Origin: Thuidium tamariscinum
Lineage: Eukaryota > Streptophyta > Bryopsida > Hypnales > Thuidiaceae
Direction of reading: 5' to 3'
Length of the DNA stretch: 64,000 nucleotides
Assembly: GCA_947034885.2 (NCBI GenBank)
Contig: OX344753.2
Span: forward strand, 12,400,001 to 12,464,000
The notes beneath the pieces are model-generated. The model was not told where the DNA came from and did no database searches. It saw only the letters and a program-made list of their open reading frames with translations. Of this stretch, positions 26,226 to 38,976 are shown piece by piece (position 1 is the first letter of the stretch; each line of letters starts with the position of its first letter). The translations under genes and the position numbers were made by a program.

Positions 26226-26400
26226 TTTGACCAATGAATGAGAAAGCATCTTGATATATATGATAGAAGTGTAACTATTCATCTTCAAAATTAGAAGTAG
26301 ATAGGGAAGATTTTTTTTAATCAATGATTCCCAGAGTGTCAAAATGGATGATTTCCATGTTCACCAATTTGTTGTTTAAAGATCAAGTGGGTTAAATAAC
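26226..26400. repeat. Dispersed repeat, copy 1 (partner at 46314-46510)
   Basis: Shares with 46314-46510 the ordered blocks GATAGAAGTGTAA, ATTCATCTTC, AGACAAAGAAGAT-like, TCAAAATGGATGATTTCC and TTGTTTAA. Non-coding; origin not identified. It lies just after LTR-like copy 1 and could be interior sequence of the same degraded retroelement. Confidence 0.45.
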
Positions 26401-26944
26401 TTTAGTTATAGTAATGTCTAGACTTTAGTTGATAGAAGCCACAAGTTTCTAAATGTTCTTTCCATCCACTCAATGGACTTATGTATCTTAAAAGCAAATA
26501 ATTCTTCCTTATAAGGTATAGAATCTACCAATAGAGGAAGAAACCCCCCCCTACCTAAGTGGAGAGGGTATAAAAAAAGCACTACGTATAGAAATTTTCA
26601 AGCCTACAATGTCTCTACTAATTTCAACCTTGAAGAATATATTACAAATAGATTTTTGACATAACTTTGTCATTTCAAACACATTCCCAAGCACCCAACT
26701 AAGAATGAAAAAGAAAGGAAAACAAGTCTTATATATAGGCTTAGAAATTGCAAGAAAGGTGCCCCATGCCCATGTAAAAATGTAGCAATATAGCAAGGGA
26801 GAATATGGTATAAAGGCAAGCATAGGGGAGTATGATGGAGAAATCGGCATTGTATGGGTTGAAGTTGGCTGTCATCTATGAAGTTGAGTGCATAGTGAGG
26901 CACAAGTTTGTGTTTTTATTTTTTATTTTTTAATTATTAAATTG

Positions 26945-26957
26945 CCCCCCCCCCCCC
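26945..26957. repeat. Poly-C tract (13 C)
   Basis: An uninterrupted run of 13 C in otherwise AT-rich DNA. Such runs are also prone to length error in sequencing. Confidence 0.9.
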
Positions 26958-28938
26958 TCCATCCTCCCTACTTACAATTTTTACAAAGCTAACTTACTAC
27001 GAATAATATGGAACAACTCTATATACATATACATATAGTCATATACATGGTTTGTATCATATTCATATTTGTATTTGTATCCTATGCATCCATATCCATA
27101 TATGTATTTTGAATTGTATCCATATTTGTATCATGCACATCCATAGTTGTATTTGTATTTCAAATTGTATATGACATCAATGGCTTCTAATTTTTCAAGA
27201 AATTGACAACATTGAACAACAATATTTAAAAAAACAAAAAACAAAACAAGAGTTGCCTACACCTTTTCACTTTTTCAGTAGATAGTGTGAATGGAGTGTG
27301 GGATAATGGTAAGCCAAAATAAGGTTTAGGATTATTTACAATCCACAACTATAAAATCATGATAAGAGTAAGATGGAGAGCTACAAATGCCATTTCAAGC
27401 CCTCAATGATCTTTTCAAATACTAGTAACTACTAAGTTGCTATGTTTATCAAAGCATATACCCTCTTTGCTACATTTAGGTATTGACACTAGATTCAAAT
27501 TGAGCTAAAATCTAGTAAATCCATGAAAGTGTCAATTGAATATCTACCAATTATTGTTGCACACCAATCAGTTTATGGTCCTACCAACATTTTACTTAGT
27601 TAGAAATCTTTCATTTTCACAATCCAACCAATTATTTTCAAAAAACACCAATTACGAATGAATTAAGCAAAGGTTCTACATCAATATTGTAGTAGACCCT
27701 AATATAATTTTACCATGTGATAATTTGTGTTCCTCTAAAATTACTACAAACCAATTTTTTATTTTTTTTGTCAGGAGAGTAATAGCTTGTGCCTCAGAAT
27801 GTTAGAAAGGAAGGAAAAAATGAATAGAATCACATATACATGTATATTCATCTATAAAATTGACTATTTAAGCAATTTTCATATGAATACTAGAAAATCT
27901 AGAAGTTTTTTGGAAAAACAACCATCTATGGTATGTACAAGTAGAGTCTATGTGAAAATTGAAAATGTACACTATTGATATATAGTGGCATAGATAGGGC
28001 AACTTCTATACTGTGGTCCAAATTCAATTTCTTACCTTATTTGTCTCTTGTGATTATTATTACTTAGGGTTCAACAATCGTATTTGCAAAATTGGTTGTT
28101 TGATATGGAATTGGGTGAATTTGCTTCATGGCCTAGAAGTTAATGAAAGTTCAAGATTGTTCATCTTATGCAATATGCATAGTATATAAAAATAGAAGTT
28201 AAAATAAAAATTAGATAACAAAAAGAGAATCCAAGTGAAGAGGAAAGAGTTGTCTTGTTGAAGATAAAAGTAAAACAATTATAGCTTTACTTAAAAGACT
28301 TTTAAATTCTAAGTGATATACTAATGGTAAGCATTTAAAAAAACTTTGAGTCATATTAGTCATAGGCCTAGAAGTCATTGAAAGTACATTTTGCGGAGAG
28401 GATATAAATCAAACAAATATTAGTATTGTTGATTATCATAATGGATATAAATTAAAAAAATATTTAAAAATGATTTTTCAATCTTAGATAAATGCAAAAA
28501 ATACAATGATGATATTTATATCAAAGAAGTTTAGTGTAGATTGAATTACGAAACTTTGGATGGTACTAGTAGCATCAAGATAATTAATTAATTAATTTAG
28601 CGTATGCTAGTGTATTTATAATGTCTTTTCTCTAGTCAATACCAAAAAAAACAATTTCAAGTAAAAATATTGATATCTTTGCCCTCCAACACAATCACAA
28701 TCATTGGTACTAATAGTTCTATCCAACATCATACACAAAGCCCTAGCTAGATAGTGGTAAAAATTAGAGAGTAGTCTATTGAAAACATCTTTGGTAATCA
28801 CAAGCAAAAAATTCATACAAGATCCAAGAACCATCCCTCAAAATATACCCTTAACTAATGCTTATTTTTTGGATTTCATAAAAGAAATTGCTCTATTGTG
28901 AAATATTTAAACCAATTTATAAATAATAGTGGTGTTTT

Positions 28939-28941
<3 letters not shown>

Positions 28942-28985
<44 letters not shown>
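28942..28985. repeat. (AT)n microsatellite, 22 units
   Basis: An uninterrupted alternating AT tract of about 44 bases. Confidence 0.95.
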
Positions 28986-28988
<3 letters not shown>

Positions 28989-31399
28989 TTATATAGAGCA
29001 TTTCTCAATAGTCTTTTTCTTTCTTCTTCATATATAACATGATCATCCCTAAAGCTTTTGCAATGAATGTTGACCCCTAAATGCCCAAGATCTACAATAT
29101 TTGTAGCTTTTGGAAATTTTCTCAAACTAAACTAATGGCTTTCATGAGTTTTATCATTTTGAAAATTGATAATTCTTTGAAGTCAAACTTGGATTACATA
29201 ACAAAAGAAAATACAACAATGTTAGTTATGAATTGAATGATTATGATATTCAATCGAAGTGTCAAAATTGCCAAAATGATTTCTCGGAGTGATTTGAAGT
29301 CCTTCAATCCTTTTTATATTCCAAATCTAGATCTAAAGTCATGAAAAAAATATGAGATTAAAAGACTTACCATAAATCATTTACAACTTCTCAAAATGTA
29401 TTCTATAATTTTTTTAATGAACTTCAAATATGATTTTTTGGACGAAGTCTTATACATTTCAACTCCAAAAGCCTCTAGCACTGAAAATCAAGATTTACAA
29501 AGGACACCCTTGTTCAAAATCTTTAATAGAAAGTCATGAAACAATTTTCAAAAAATTGGATTTTTGATATTTGGCATAGACTTTAAAGGGTGTTCCCTCA
29601 AAATACCAAAAATAATTTTAGAAAAATATTTCATCTAACTTCAAAGTTCAATTGATATAAAAATATGGTACTTGTGGTATGAAGGGATTAATTGATTAAA
29701 GTGCACATTTCAAAAACCTACCATACACTAGTTGGCTAAGCATTTAGAAGTTAAATTGATTTTCTTATTTGCAAAATTAAATTAAAAATTGGAGGTTAAT
29801 TTTGTGTGTTAATGTAGTATGTCTTTGGAGTGGATAGTGTCAAGGGTTTTACATATAAAATATTATAATACATACACGTGTCATTTTTTTATTAGTTGTC
29901 AAATTTTTCTAACAATTTCAAAAGTGTAATCCACATTTGTTCAATGTTCTCTACATTCAAGACTTACAAGTGCAGTACTTTAATCATGTAGATACATCAT
30001 GTGATTTCTATACTACTAAGCTCTTGAGAATTTCACGACGGAGAATATAAGTGTAAACATCACATGCTCGTGTGAATGGGAAGATTTGTCAATCGTATCT
30101 TTGGTCATGCATGTCGATGATAGTACATGATCTTGAATATCATCATCATTGTCATCATTTACAAATAAATTCTAAAGTAACCGCTATGATTCCATGACTT
30201 GGATAATTGAAACATAAAATGATTTAGTGGTCACTGTGAAAGTTTTTTTTAAAGTGTAGTAGGTGTATGACTTCTACATTTAAAGCAAATTTCACACTGA
30301 ATTTTTGAATTTAAAGTGCATTCAACACTGACCTTTGAAAATTAAATTGAAATGGAGGGAGGAAATATGATTAATGTATACTATGACATTGAAGTTGCAT
30401 TGTTCTTTTAAATTTAGGGTTGAAGTTTCTTCATATTGAAACTACAACTTATTGTAAAAATTAGAAATGGAATTTACTGAGACATCTTAATTGAGATTTC
30501 TCTCTTATAGAAATGACATTGAAGATTGTATAACAAAATGGAAATCCAATTGAATGTTAAATCTAGTTTGAGAAAGAAACACATATTAAACAAATTTATA
30601 AGTCAAGAATTTACATTCACTTATATGCCCGTCTCCTAGCTCTTACATTCCATCAACTTTACAAGAACTCTGACTCTTCTTTGTCCAACCAAAAATATGA
30701 GCGCTAAACACCTTGCATATTAAGATGCTTGAATAGACATTGAAGAATATCTGACTCAATATGCAAAAACAAAAAGTCAAAAACATATTGAAAAACTTGA
30801 AATGCAAAAAATTTGAATTTGATTAATGCAACATGTAATTGAAGTTCTTAAAAATGAATTGCACTTGGGGAAGAACCTTCATTCAAAATGCACTTTATCA
30901 AGCCTCCCACTCACAAAGGATTTAATACAATGAAATACCAAATTGTATTACATAATAGTCTTGAAGAGACAAGAAAAAGTTCAAACCCTTTCATGGATTC
31001 ACTCGGGCATGAGCAGTTCATGTTTTTTTAAGATTGATGGTTAAAATAGTGGGGCTTTTTATTTTAAATCTAATTTTGAATAGCCATTGATTTTTGGCAT
31101 GGGGTAGGAATGGGTGGGGGTGGAGGTGGTAGGATTCATCAATCACCATAGATAGTTTGATTTTTACAACAAATGTAATTATAGTTCATTTCAAATTGGC
31201 AATTCTTGATGTACCACAAACCCTAGTTCATAAATGATATTCTTTAATTGATGAAGAAATTCAATATTGAATCATATCCATTGATCCTCCTTCTTTATAA
31301 GTTTTCTATCAATAAAATTATTTGATATTATGAAAATGCACTTTGGTAATAGAAATCTAAATAAAAAAGTAGAAAGAAAAAAATTCCTACTATTTGCAA

Positions 31400-31693
31400 C
31401 ATAAGAGGTTTTTTCAGGGGTTTGAGAGACTGTTTTCAGCCTTGTTTCTAATCTGTGAACCCGTCAGATTAAACAATAATAAAAAAATATTAAAAAAATA
31501 TTAAAAAATAAAAAATACTATTAAAATATTTTAAAAATATTGTTTTTGAAAAAAATATTAAAATATTAGTTAAATATTAATATCTGATGTGGCAGTTTCT
31601 TGGCCACATCAGATCGCCTTTGTGGCAGCTTTCAACGAGTTCCCACAGTCTGGGAACTCGCGATCTTCTACACAAGCTGAAAAACCTCTTATG
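31400..31693 (+). mobile_element. MITE family B, copy 1
   Basis: Starts CATAAGAGGTTTTTTCAG and ends with its inverted counterpart (CTGAAAAACCTCTTATG). The interior contains an AT-only stretch and then GATGTGGCA...CCACATCAGATC followed by TTCCCACAGTCTGGGAACTC, the same core blocks as family A but with a different terminal repeat. A second, shorter copy is at 59653. No transposase. Confidence 0.62.
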
Positions 31694-32527
31694 AGAAGTA
31701 TATTTTTAATGAAGTATTAAAAGGTATATTATGTAAAAAAAATTCATCACATAATTTTTATTGTACTAGGATGTCATATCTATTGCAGATTGTTGCTCAC
31801 TAGCATGCTATTAATATTGAAATGTTTAGGAAAGAAGCTCTCTCTGATTTGGTAATGAGGATTTTTTCCAAAATTTAGTCAAGCAATATTTCAAAAAAAT
31901 TCATTATAGAAAAATGAAATGATTCTAAAAGGTTTTTTACATTCAATGGACTTCAGTTGTTGAAAATGACTGCATCTAAAATCTATTTGGTAATCAAATA
32001 ATGCAAGTAAGCAAACAAAAGACTAAATGTTTTGTTTGCCATATTTGTATAGTAGACATGTTTGATATATGCCAATCATTGCCTCCGAGTTGTTAAAAAG
32101 TGTACCCTATTTATTAGATTGTAATGACAAGTGAAATTTATTTGTGAATTCTACTTAAATGGTGGAATTCTACATAAAGTATTAATGAATCTTTTATTGC
32201 CTTTAATTAGTACTTCAACACCACATTTATTTCTTCCATTGTAACTTTGTCGCATGCTTTTTATTCTTGATGCTTATACATTCTTGTCTAAAATCTCTAT
32301 CCTATAATTATAAGATGTTTAGATCAATTTTTGGTCTTTTTTTCAACTATTTTGAAATTTGATAATTTATTTATAAGTAGACAATAAATGCAAATTAAAA
32401 TATTTTATAAGTAAAATAATAATTCCTTCTTCTTTGATGTAGTGTTCTTTGGTCAAACTTGATTGCAATTTTTTAGCTATTCATTTTTGTTGATGTAACC
32501 TTAAAATGGAAGCCTACAACTAAAATA

Positions 32528-32676
32528 CACTAGAAGAAACTTGCGTTTTTTGGTGACACCCACAAGTAGCAATTCAATTATTTTTATGTTAACAATGACA
32601 TCAAACATTAAAAACAATTGGATTATTGTGTTTTTTCCCTAAAACAAATCACCTAAAATGCTAGTTTCTTATAGTA
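32528..32676. mobile_element. CACTA-like MITE, about 149 bp, diverged ends
   Basis: The left end CACTAGAAGAAACTTGCG and the right end, read inverted, TACTATAAGAAACTAGCA match over about 35 bases including a shared TTTTTGGTGA-like block. The left end resembles the palindromic repeat at 16807. The flanking triplets are ATA and TTA, so any 3-bp duplication has decayed. Confidence 0.5.
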
Positions 32677-33548
32677 TTATATCTCTATTTCATTTCAACA
32701 CTTTGAAAAATTCAAACATTCAATGAATTATTATAAATGGAGACTCTATGCATTAAATTCCAAATAGTATATTGTTGTATAGATTTCATTTGTCTTTCCT
32801 TATTCAGACATTATCTTTGAATTAAAAAAATTCTAAAAAGTATTTTTCATTCTAACCTTCATTTATAGTCAAAATTTCAAACTACTTTGACACAAATTCA
32901 AATTTTTCTAACACAAATTCAAATTGATATAATTGGATGAATATAGTTAAAAATATGTATTGTTATCCCAATTTTTTCTAAAATTAAAAAGAAATCAATT
33001 TCTTTAGAATTTTTTAATTCATATATGGAAGTTATTTAAATTTTATAAATTAATATTGTAAATGCTAAATTTACTCTGATAGACTTAGTATTTTGATCAA
33101 AAGACTAAGCAAAGGGTGTTTAAGGTATGAAAGTATAAACAATTCCTTCAAAGGTTTTCAAAACTATTTTTCAAGGCAACTTTTACTTCATGGATAAATT
33201 TCAAGTTGATTGGATAGATACTTACTAAATATATTGATTAATTAGTCTATCAAAAATAATAATTTATTACAATTTATTACAGAATTAATTTAGATTTTCT
33301 TACATTGACAAATAATACATAGACTCATGTATAATAATAATTGTTATATAACAATAATAATAATAAAATTTTAATTAAATTTGGATGTGATTTAAAAAGA
33401 TATATTGAATTTGGAAATAAAGTTTGACCATATGATAGTGGACTTGGTCTTATAGGGGTTCAAAATGTGGCAAAAAAATAAATAGAGTAGCCACATTTGA
33501 ATTCTATAAAGAAGTTTGAATCAAATTGGTTTTATTTTAAACTTGAAT

Positions 33549-33692
33549 GGTTGCAAAAATAACTTGATTTTTACATGTATCGCAAGGTGATAATATAAAT
33601 GGTTGCAAAAATAGCTCATTTCTACATGTATTGCATGGATAAAATGAATGGTTGCAAAAATAATAAATTTCAACATGTATTGCATGGATAAT
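33549..33692. repeat. Tandem repeat, three units of about 50 bp
   Basis: Units start with GGTTGCAAAAAT at 33549, 33601 and 33650. Each continues into a T/A-rich block and an ACATGTATTGCATGGAT-type block. The second and third units are the most alike. Confidence 0.8.
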
Positions 33693-34692
33693 AGGATTAT
33701 TGTTATGTCCAAACTAATAAAAGCTTATTTGAACTTCATGTTATTATCAACAATATTCAATTGAAATTTGCATTGTTTAAAATAAAGAATCTGGATTCAT
33801 AAAACTTTAAATTACTAAAATTGGAAATTGAACAATCAATAGATTTGTAAGATTTTAATTTGTTAAGTTATACAAAAATAAATTTGAAAATGATAGTATA
33901 TTAATTTATAAATGATAAATTTTAATTTTCATCATTCTAGAATTTAGAATTTATAAGATGGTATTGATTTTCTGATTTCATTAAAAAAAATATCATATAC
34001 TTTGATTTTGATTCAAATATCAATAATGCCAAGAATCAACTCAACCTGCATAATACTATACAATGCAACACATTTTGCAAAGTGAAAAGAGTCAACAAAT
34101 AACAATGTTTCTATCTCTCTCTATATATGTTTCATTGTCTACTTTCCTAAAAATTATGGTCAATTTTTATGAAGACTTAAATTATCTTGAGAATTTTTAA
34201 ATATTAAAATTTTAAATTTATATCATATATATTTATGAATTCATAACTTATAATACCTAAATTTTTAGATTTTTAGATTTTATATTGATTATATAATTAA
34301 GTTTCAAAATTTCAAAGTTTTAAACAATTTAACTTAAAGTTGAATATTCACTCATTTATAAATTTTCTTTATTAAAATTGTACAAAACTTCATAATTTAA
34401 ATTTTATAAAAAATTTAGGATGATAGAAATAAAATAGTCTTTGTTCTTAAATTGTATTGTTTTTAAATTGTATTAGTTTGACAAATATTTCTTTGTAGAA
34501 TGGGCCTATTCAACTAGTTTGTTGAAAAATTATAATGAAATTATTTAGTAGTTCATTATCAATAGAATAGTGATTATTTATCTTTTCAAGAATATTGTGT
34601 ATTTGATAATTGGTGGAGGGTCAAAGTAATAAGGCGGTAATTAGACATTATTCCAATCATGCAAACTTAATTTAGATGATCAAAATTCAAAT

Positions 34693-35325
34693 GTCATGAC
34701 CTTCATTCTGACCTCTGATGGATGAAAGAATTTCATGATGATTGTGTCATTACCTTTTGTCATGAATGCATTCATTATAAAATGTGTACTAGTGGATAAG
34801 TTGAGATTGTTTAAACATAGATATTTTTAGGCAGTAGATTCGCGCACTAGATGTAGACAACTCCAATTGTATGACAAAGGTACTAGAGTGCTTGGAGACA
34901 AATGTCTTTAGATTGTGAATTTGAGTAATTTTAGACACCTCCCATATAATGAAAAGTATGATGGATATTGGAATTAGATTACTCAAAGTAGAAGATTAAA
35001 ATTTGGGTAAGAGATGATTTGGAGAAATGTAAGTAGGACTTTTATTTTTATTAGTAGATGGTTTTAAATAGAAAAAAAGATAGAAGCTAAAGGTAGAAAA
35101 GAAGTCTTACCCTATATTAATGACTAATAGTCTCTATTCATAGTCTCTATTATATAAAATGGAGCTCGGGGGTGTAAAGACTCTCTTTTTGCAAATTGAT
35201 CTCTTTCTTTGGTTGGATGGTTGAGTTCCTTGTGAAAAAATTCTTATTAATAAATATATTTTGTTTTCATATTTATAGTCCGTTGTAATTTGTAGTTAAG
35301 AGGTGTGGGAGATTTGTAATATACA
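34693..35325 (+). repeat. LTR-like dispersed repeat, copy 2
   Basis: The partner of 25480-26110 and nearly the same length. It contains TATTATATAAAATGGAGCTC, a plausible promoter TATA and start region, followed about 100 bases later by an AATAAATATATTTT stretch that could act as a polyadenylation signal. This supports an LTR origin. It has no open interior and no confirmed target duplication. Confidence 0.5.
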
Positions 35326-36895
35326 ATTTTTTTAATCTTTTTCTAAAAGTAAATGGAAGATGGGATTATAATTGTAAACCATTATAATAGACCTTTCCAA
35401 CAACCTTTGGCCCTAGAAATTGACAAGAGGATTATCAACAATTTTTCTTTTTTGAGGCACCATGGAGCAAAGTTGCACCATTTAAGACATATCCCTACTT
35501 TTGATGTGTATACAAAAAAAAATTCATTTGAATAGTGACTACTCACTTATGGAGTTAATTATACAATGACTATTTGTTTACAAAAAAATCAATTTTTAAA
35601 TACATTGCTATATCAAGATAAGAATTTTCAAGAGCCATTAGACAAGATGCATTTGGAGGTCCTTGGACAACTATGAATTCCTATATTGTATGAACTTTGT
35701 GTAAACTCTATAAACATTGCCATGTAAGCAATTTAGTATAGTCAAAAGTTTGCCATGTTAAATAATATTTATTAATTATTTAAAAAAATTAATGATTGAA
35801 TTTTTTTAATTAATTAATTATAGTAATTTTCTAGTTTTGAAATATTCTTGAAATTTTTGAAAGAAAAAATTTTAATTTCATAAAAAAATTGAATATTGAG
35901 ATGACTAGTAGTTGGTTCACAACATAGGGAATCATTTTAGGAAATAATCCTTAAACAATTTTATGAAGGCTTAAAAAAACATCTAATGAAGGATGAGGAT
36001 CAAATGGCCATATGTAGATAAAAAATTTCATGAATCCTACTAATCAATGACTATTTATTTACATAAGAAATAAATTTGAAATACATTGCTTTATCAAAAT
36101 AACAATTTTTGAAAGATGTACATCTATTAGGTGGATATAAATGTTTTGTAGAACACACTATTGGAGCTAAGTGAAATGAATGAAGTACATCCAATAATTT
36201 TTCATCCATCTTTTAGGGATGTAACTAGAGACTTTAGTTTGTATTTCATTATTTTTGCTTAACTCCTAAAGTCCCAAGGCCTTTAGTCCATCAAAAAATA
36301 GTAAAAACTACCATTTCTATTGCATGAAGCAAATTTTTAAAAATTGAATTTTTTGCATCTTCAACTATAGGATCTTGCACTAGACAAGTATACAAGTGAT
36401 TGTAAGGAAGAAATTTCAAGAACTTTGACTATATAGATTGCAAAATATTTGCATTTAAAGTGAAAAACCAGGATTCTTTACACCTTGTTCAAATAAATTT
36501 TTTTGGCTTTAAATCTTCTTAATTTAATTTTTTTGCACTACTAATTTGGATTTTCTAATTTATTATTTTTAAAAATTGAACCAAGTATCTAGGAAGAAAA
36601 TTTCAAATCAAATATGCTTCATTTTCACTCATTAAAAAAATGTTAATTAGATTGAAATCCAAGATTGAAGGAATAACTAAGAAATTAATAGCTCTAAGAT
36701 GGAATAAAAACACAAAATTCCAATGGTGAGATTGTTCTAGCAAACAAACCTTATCTTGCCTAATAATTTAAAAAATATTAATAATAAATAATACATTAAA
36801 AAATGAATTAAATTAATCATTTTTCCTAAAACATGCTTAGATTGTTCAAAAAACAAGATTGTCTATAGTTTTCTCATCACTAGTCTAAGTAGAAT

Positions 36896-37157
36896 CATTA
36901 GATGAGATTTAAGGCCTCTAAAGGGCTGTTTTGGGATTTTCCCAGCCCCTATGGATTGCTGGCAGACTAGTATTTATAAAAAATAAATAAAATGAAAAAA
37001 AAAGTCTACATTTTTTTTTCGAAAAAAATTAAATTTAATGATATGGCACAATTGTGACCATATTAAGTTCTTGTGATTTTGTGTTTCTACAATAGTTTCT
37101 ACATTCCTATAGTTTAGGAACTTGCAATCTCTTAGAGGCCTCAAATCTCTTCTAATG
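36896..37157 (+). mobile_element. MITE family A, copy 2
   Basis: Begins CATTAGATGAGATTTAAGGC and ends with the inverted counterpart of CATTAGAAGAGATTTGAGGC; the inverted repeat extends through GCCTCTAAAGG. The bases GAAT occur on both flanks and may be a short target duplication. Interior order is the same as at 25099. Confidence 0.68.
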
Positions 37158-38836
37158 GAATTTAAGTTTCACATTTAGACATAAGTATTATCTTTGAAGA
37201 AAAAATTAAAAATTAAAAAAATTCAATATTTTTCTTGATTGCTTCAAGCTGCTCTTTGGACTTAGGGTGGCATAATCTTTGCTACTAGGCACAAATTGAA
37301 AAAAGAATTATATTTTCCTAAAGCTAATTTGATTTCCTATCTTAAAAAAAGTTTCAAAAAATCATGTCAAAAGTTAAGGTCACACTAGCCTACTTGAAAT
37401 CCCAAGAATATTCCATAGAACTTTGAAATTTTAGAGGTTAATCAATTTATATGGAAGATGGGAAGAAATTTAAACCTTATAAAATGAAGATATATTTTGT
37501 AGGTTCTTTTGCCTAAATAGCTCAAGATCCACAAATTTTCATCTCTACTTGGATATCATATGAATTAGACATCATCAATAAAACATTGAAAATGATAAAA
37601 CAAATATATCATTGTCTTTTAATTGGTATATAACAAAGGCTTAAGATTCCTATTGTTAGATGCTCATAAAAATCTGCATACATTAAAGACAACCAAGCTT
37701 GAAATTTAGATAATTGAATTAGAGCCCATTAGAAACAATCTGAAATGTCATTGTAAAAGCCTTTACAAAGCTTAAGTTGTTCATTATCAAGGGTTGAAAT
37801 GTGAAGGCCCTTGAAATGCATAGAACAATCTATGAGCAAACAAATGCAAAATGAGGAGGTTTGAGACTTGCCATACAAATAATTATGCTCATAATTGCCA
37901 CCTTTGATCTCAATTTTGAATCTTGTAATTGGAAGAGTTCAAAATTCATTAAATACTTCAATGATTCATTCAAGTCCAATAAACTCATTGAAGATTGTTA
38001 TTCAACTTTTGGAATGATGAAAGCCTCATTGAACTTATTAAGCCTACATTTTACTTATTATTATGAACCTTCCTAGGACCTTTTGATTTCATTACATCCA
38101 AATCACATCTAGGGTGATCTTAATTACCTTTCAATTCATGCTTGTTGATTTATCAAATGCAAGGAATAACTATGGTTTAAAATAATTAAATATAGTGCTC
38201 ATTTTATTGTAGCCCACTTCAACTCCTCCTTGTGAAACCAAAAAGTGATTGATTTTAGGACTTCATCATTTGGTGTAAAAACAAAGAACTTACCTAAGGG
38301 AGAGGCACCCAATGGCGTCCGTTTTTACAGCACACAATCATTTCAGACTATAAATGTAGGTAGGCAGTACACAGCTTATTTCTTTTGACCTAAAACAATA
38401 AGCAGTCTACAATCCTGCTACATTTATGTTCTAAAATGAATGTCTGACTTAGAAATGGACGGGCATTGGATGCAAGTGTGCGATAGTGCCCCAATAATTG
38501 AAGTTGTTGTGGCAACATTGTTGATCATTAGAAGCTATGTCTTCTAAAGGTCAACTTCAATGCCCATTCTAGTTGTTGCGGAAGAAAAATTCACTCAAAA
38601 ATGAATTGCAAAATGACATTTCGGATAGTCTAACTCCCCCTAAATGGGAATCATTTTGGTCAATGGTGACTTCACGACCCTCCTCCCTTCCCAATGAATT
38701 CGATGATTTCCCCGCTGCAGCGAGTCCCCGCTCTTTGGCTTGTCGTCTCCCCTTCGCCATTCCTTTTTTCGGAATATCGCCTTTCATGGTTCCCCACTGG
38801 TCACTTTGCACGTCATGTCTTCCACGAAGGCCGCCT

Positions 38837-38868
38837 CCATAGCCATCGCCATAGCCATCGCCATAGCC
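38837..38868 (+). repeat. 12-bp tandem repeat (CCATAGCCATCG), 2.7 units
   Basis: Two perfect units plus eight bases of a third, in the GC-richer region upstream of the GRAS gene, probably its first leader exon or promoter. Confidence 0.85.
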
Positions 38869-38976
38869 AGGCTTCGTCTTTCCGAGGTGCTTCCATTATT
38901 GTGCAAACCGCGCCCCATTCGCCTTCCCCCTGAATGTGTTCAGAGATTCCGCGCTTCCAGACTTCGCAGCTGAGGA

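Larger units (their letters stand above)
24917..38300. other. AT-rich gene desert between thioredoxin h and the GRAS gene
   Basis: Very AT-rich throughout, with homopolymer runs, an (AT)n tract, a poly-C tract and several TIR and LTR-like repeats listed separately. All open frames are short (under about 100 codons) and low-complexity, and none resembles a known exon on either strand. I found no reverse transcriptase, integrase or transposase motif. Confidence 0.6.

Noticed and set aside
28907..29125. Minus-strand frame containing a long Tyr-Ile repeat
   Set aside because: The repeat is translation of the (AT)n microsatellite.
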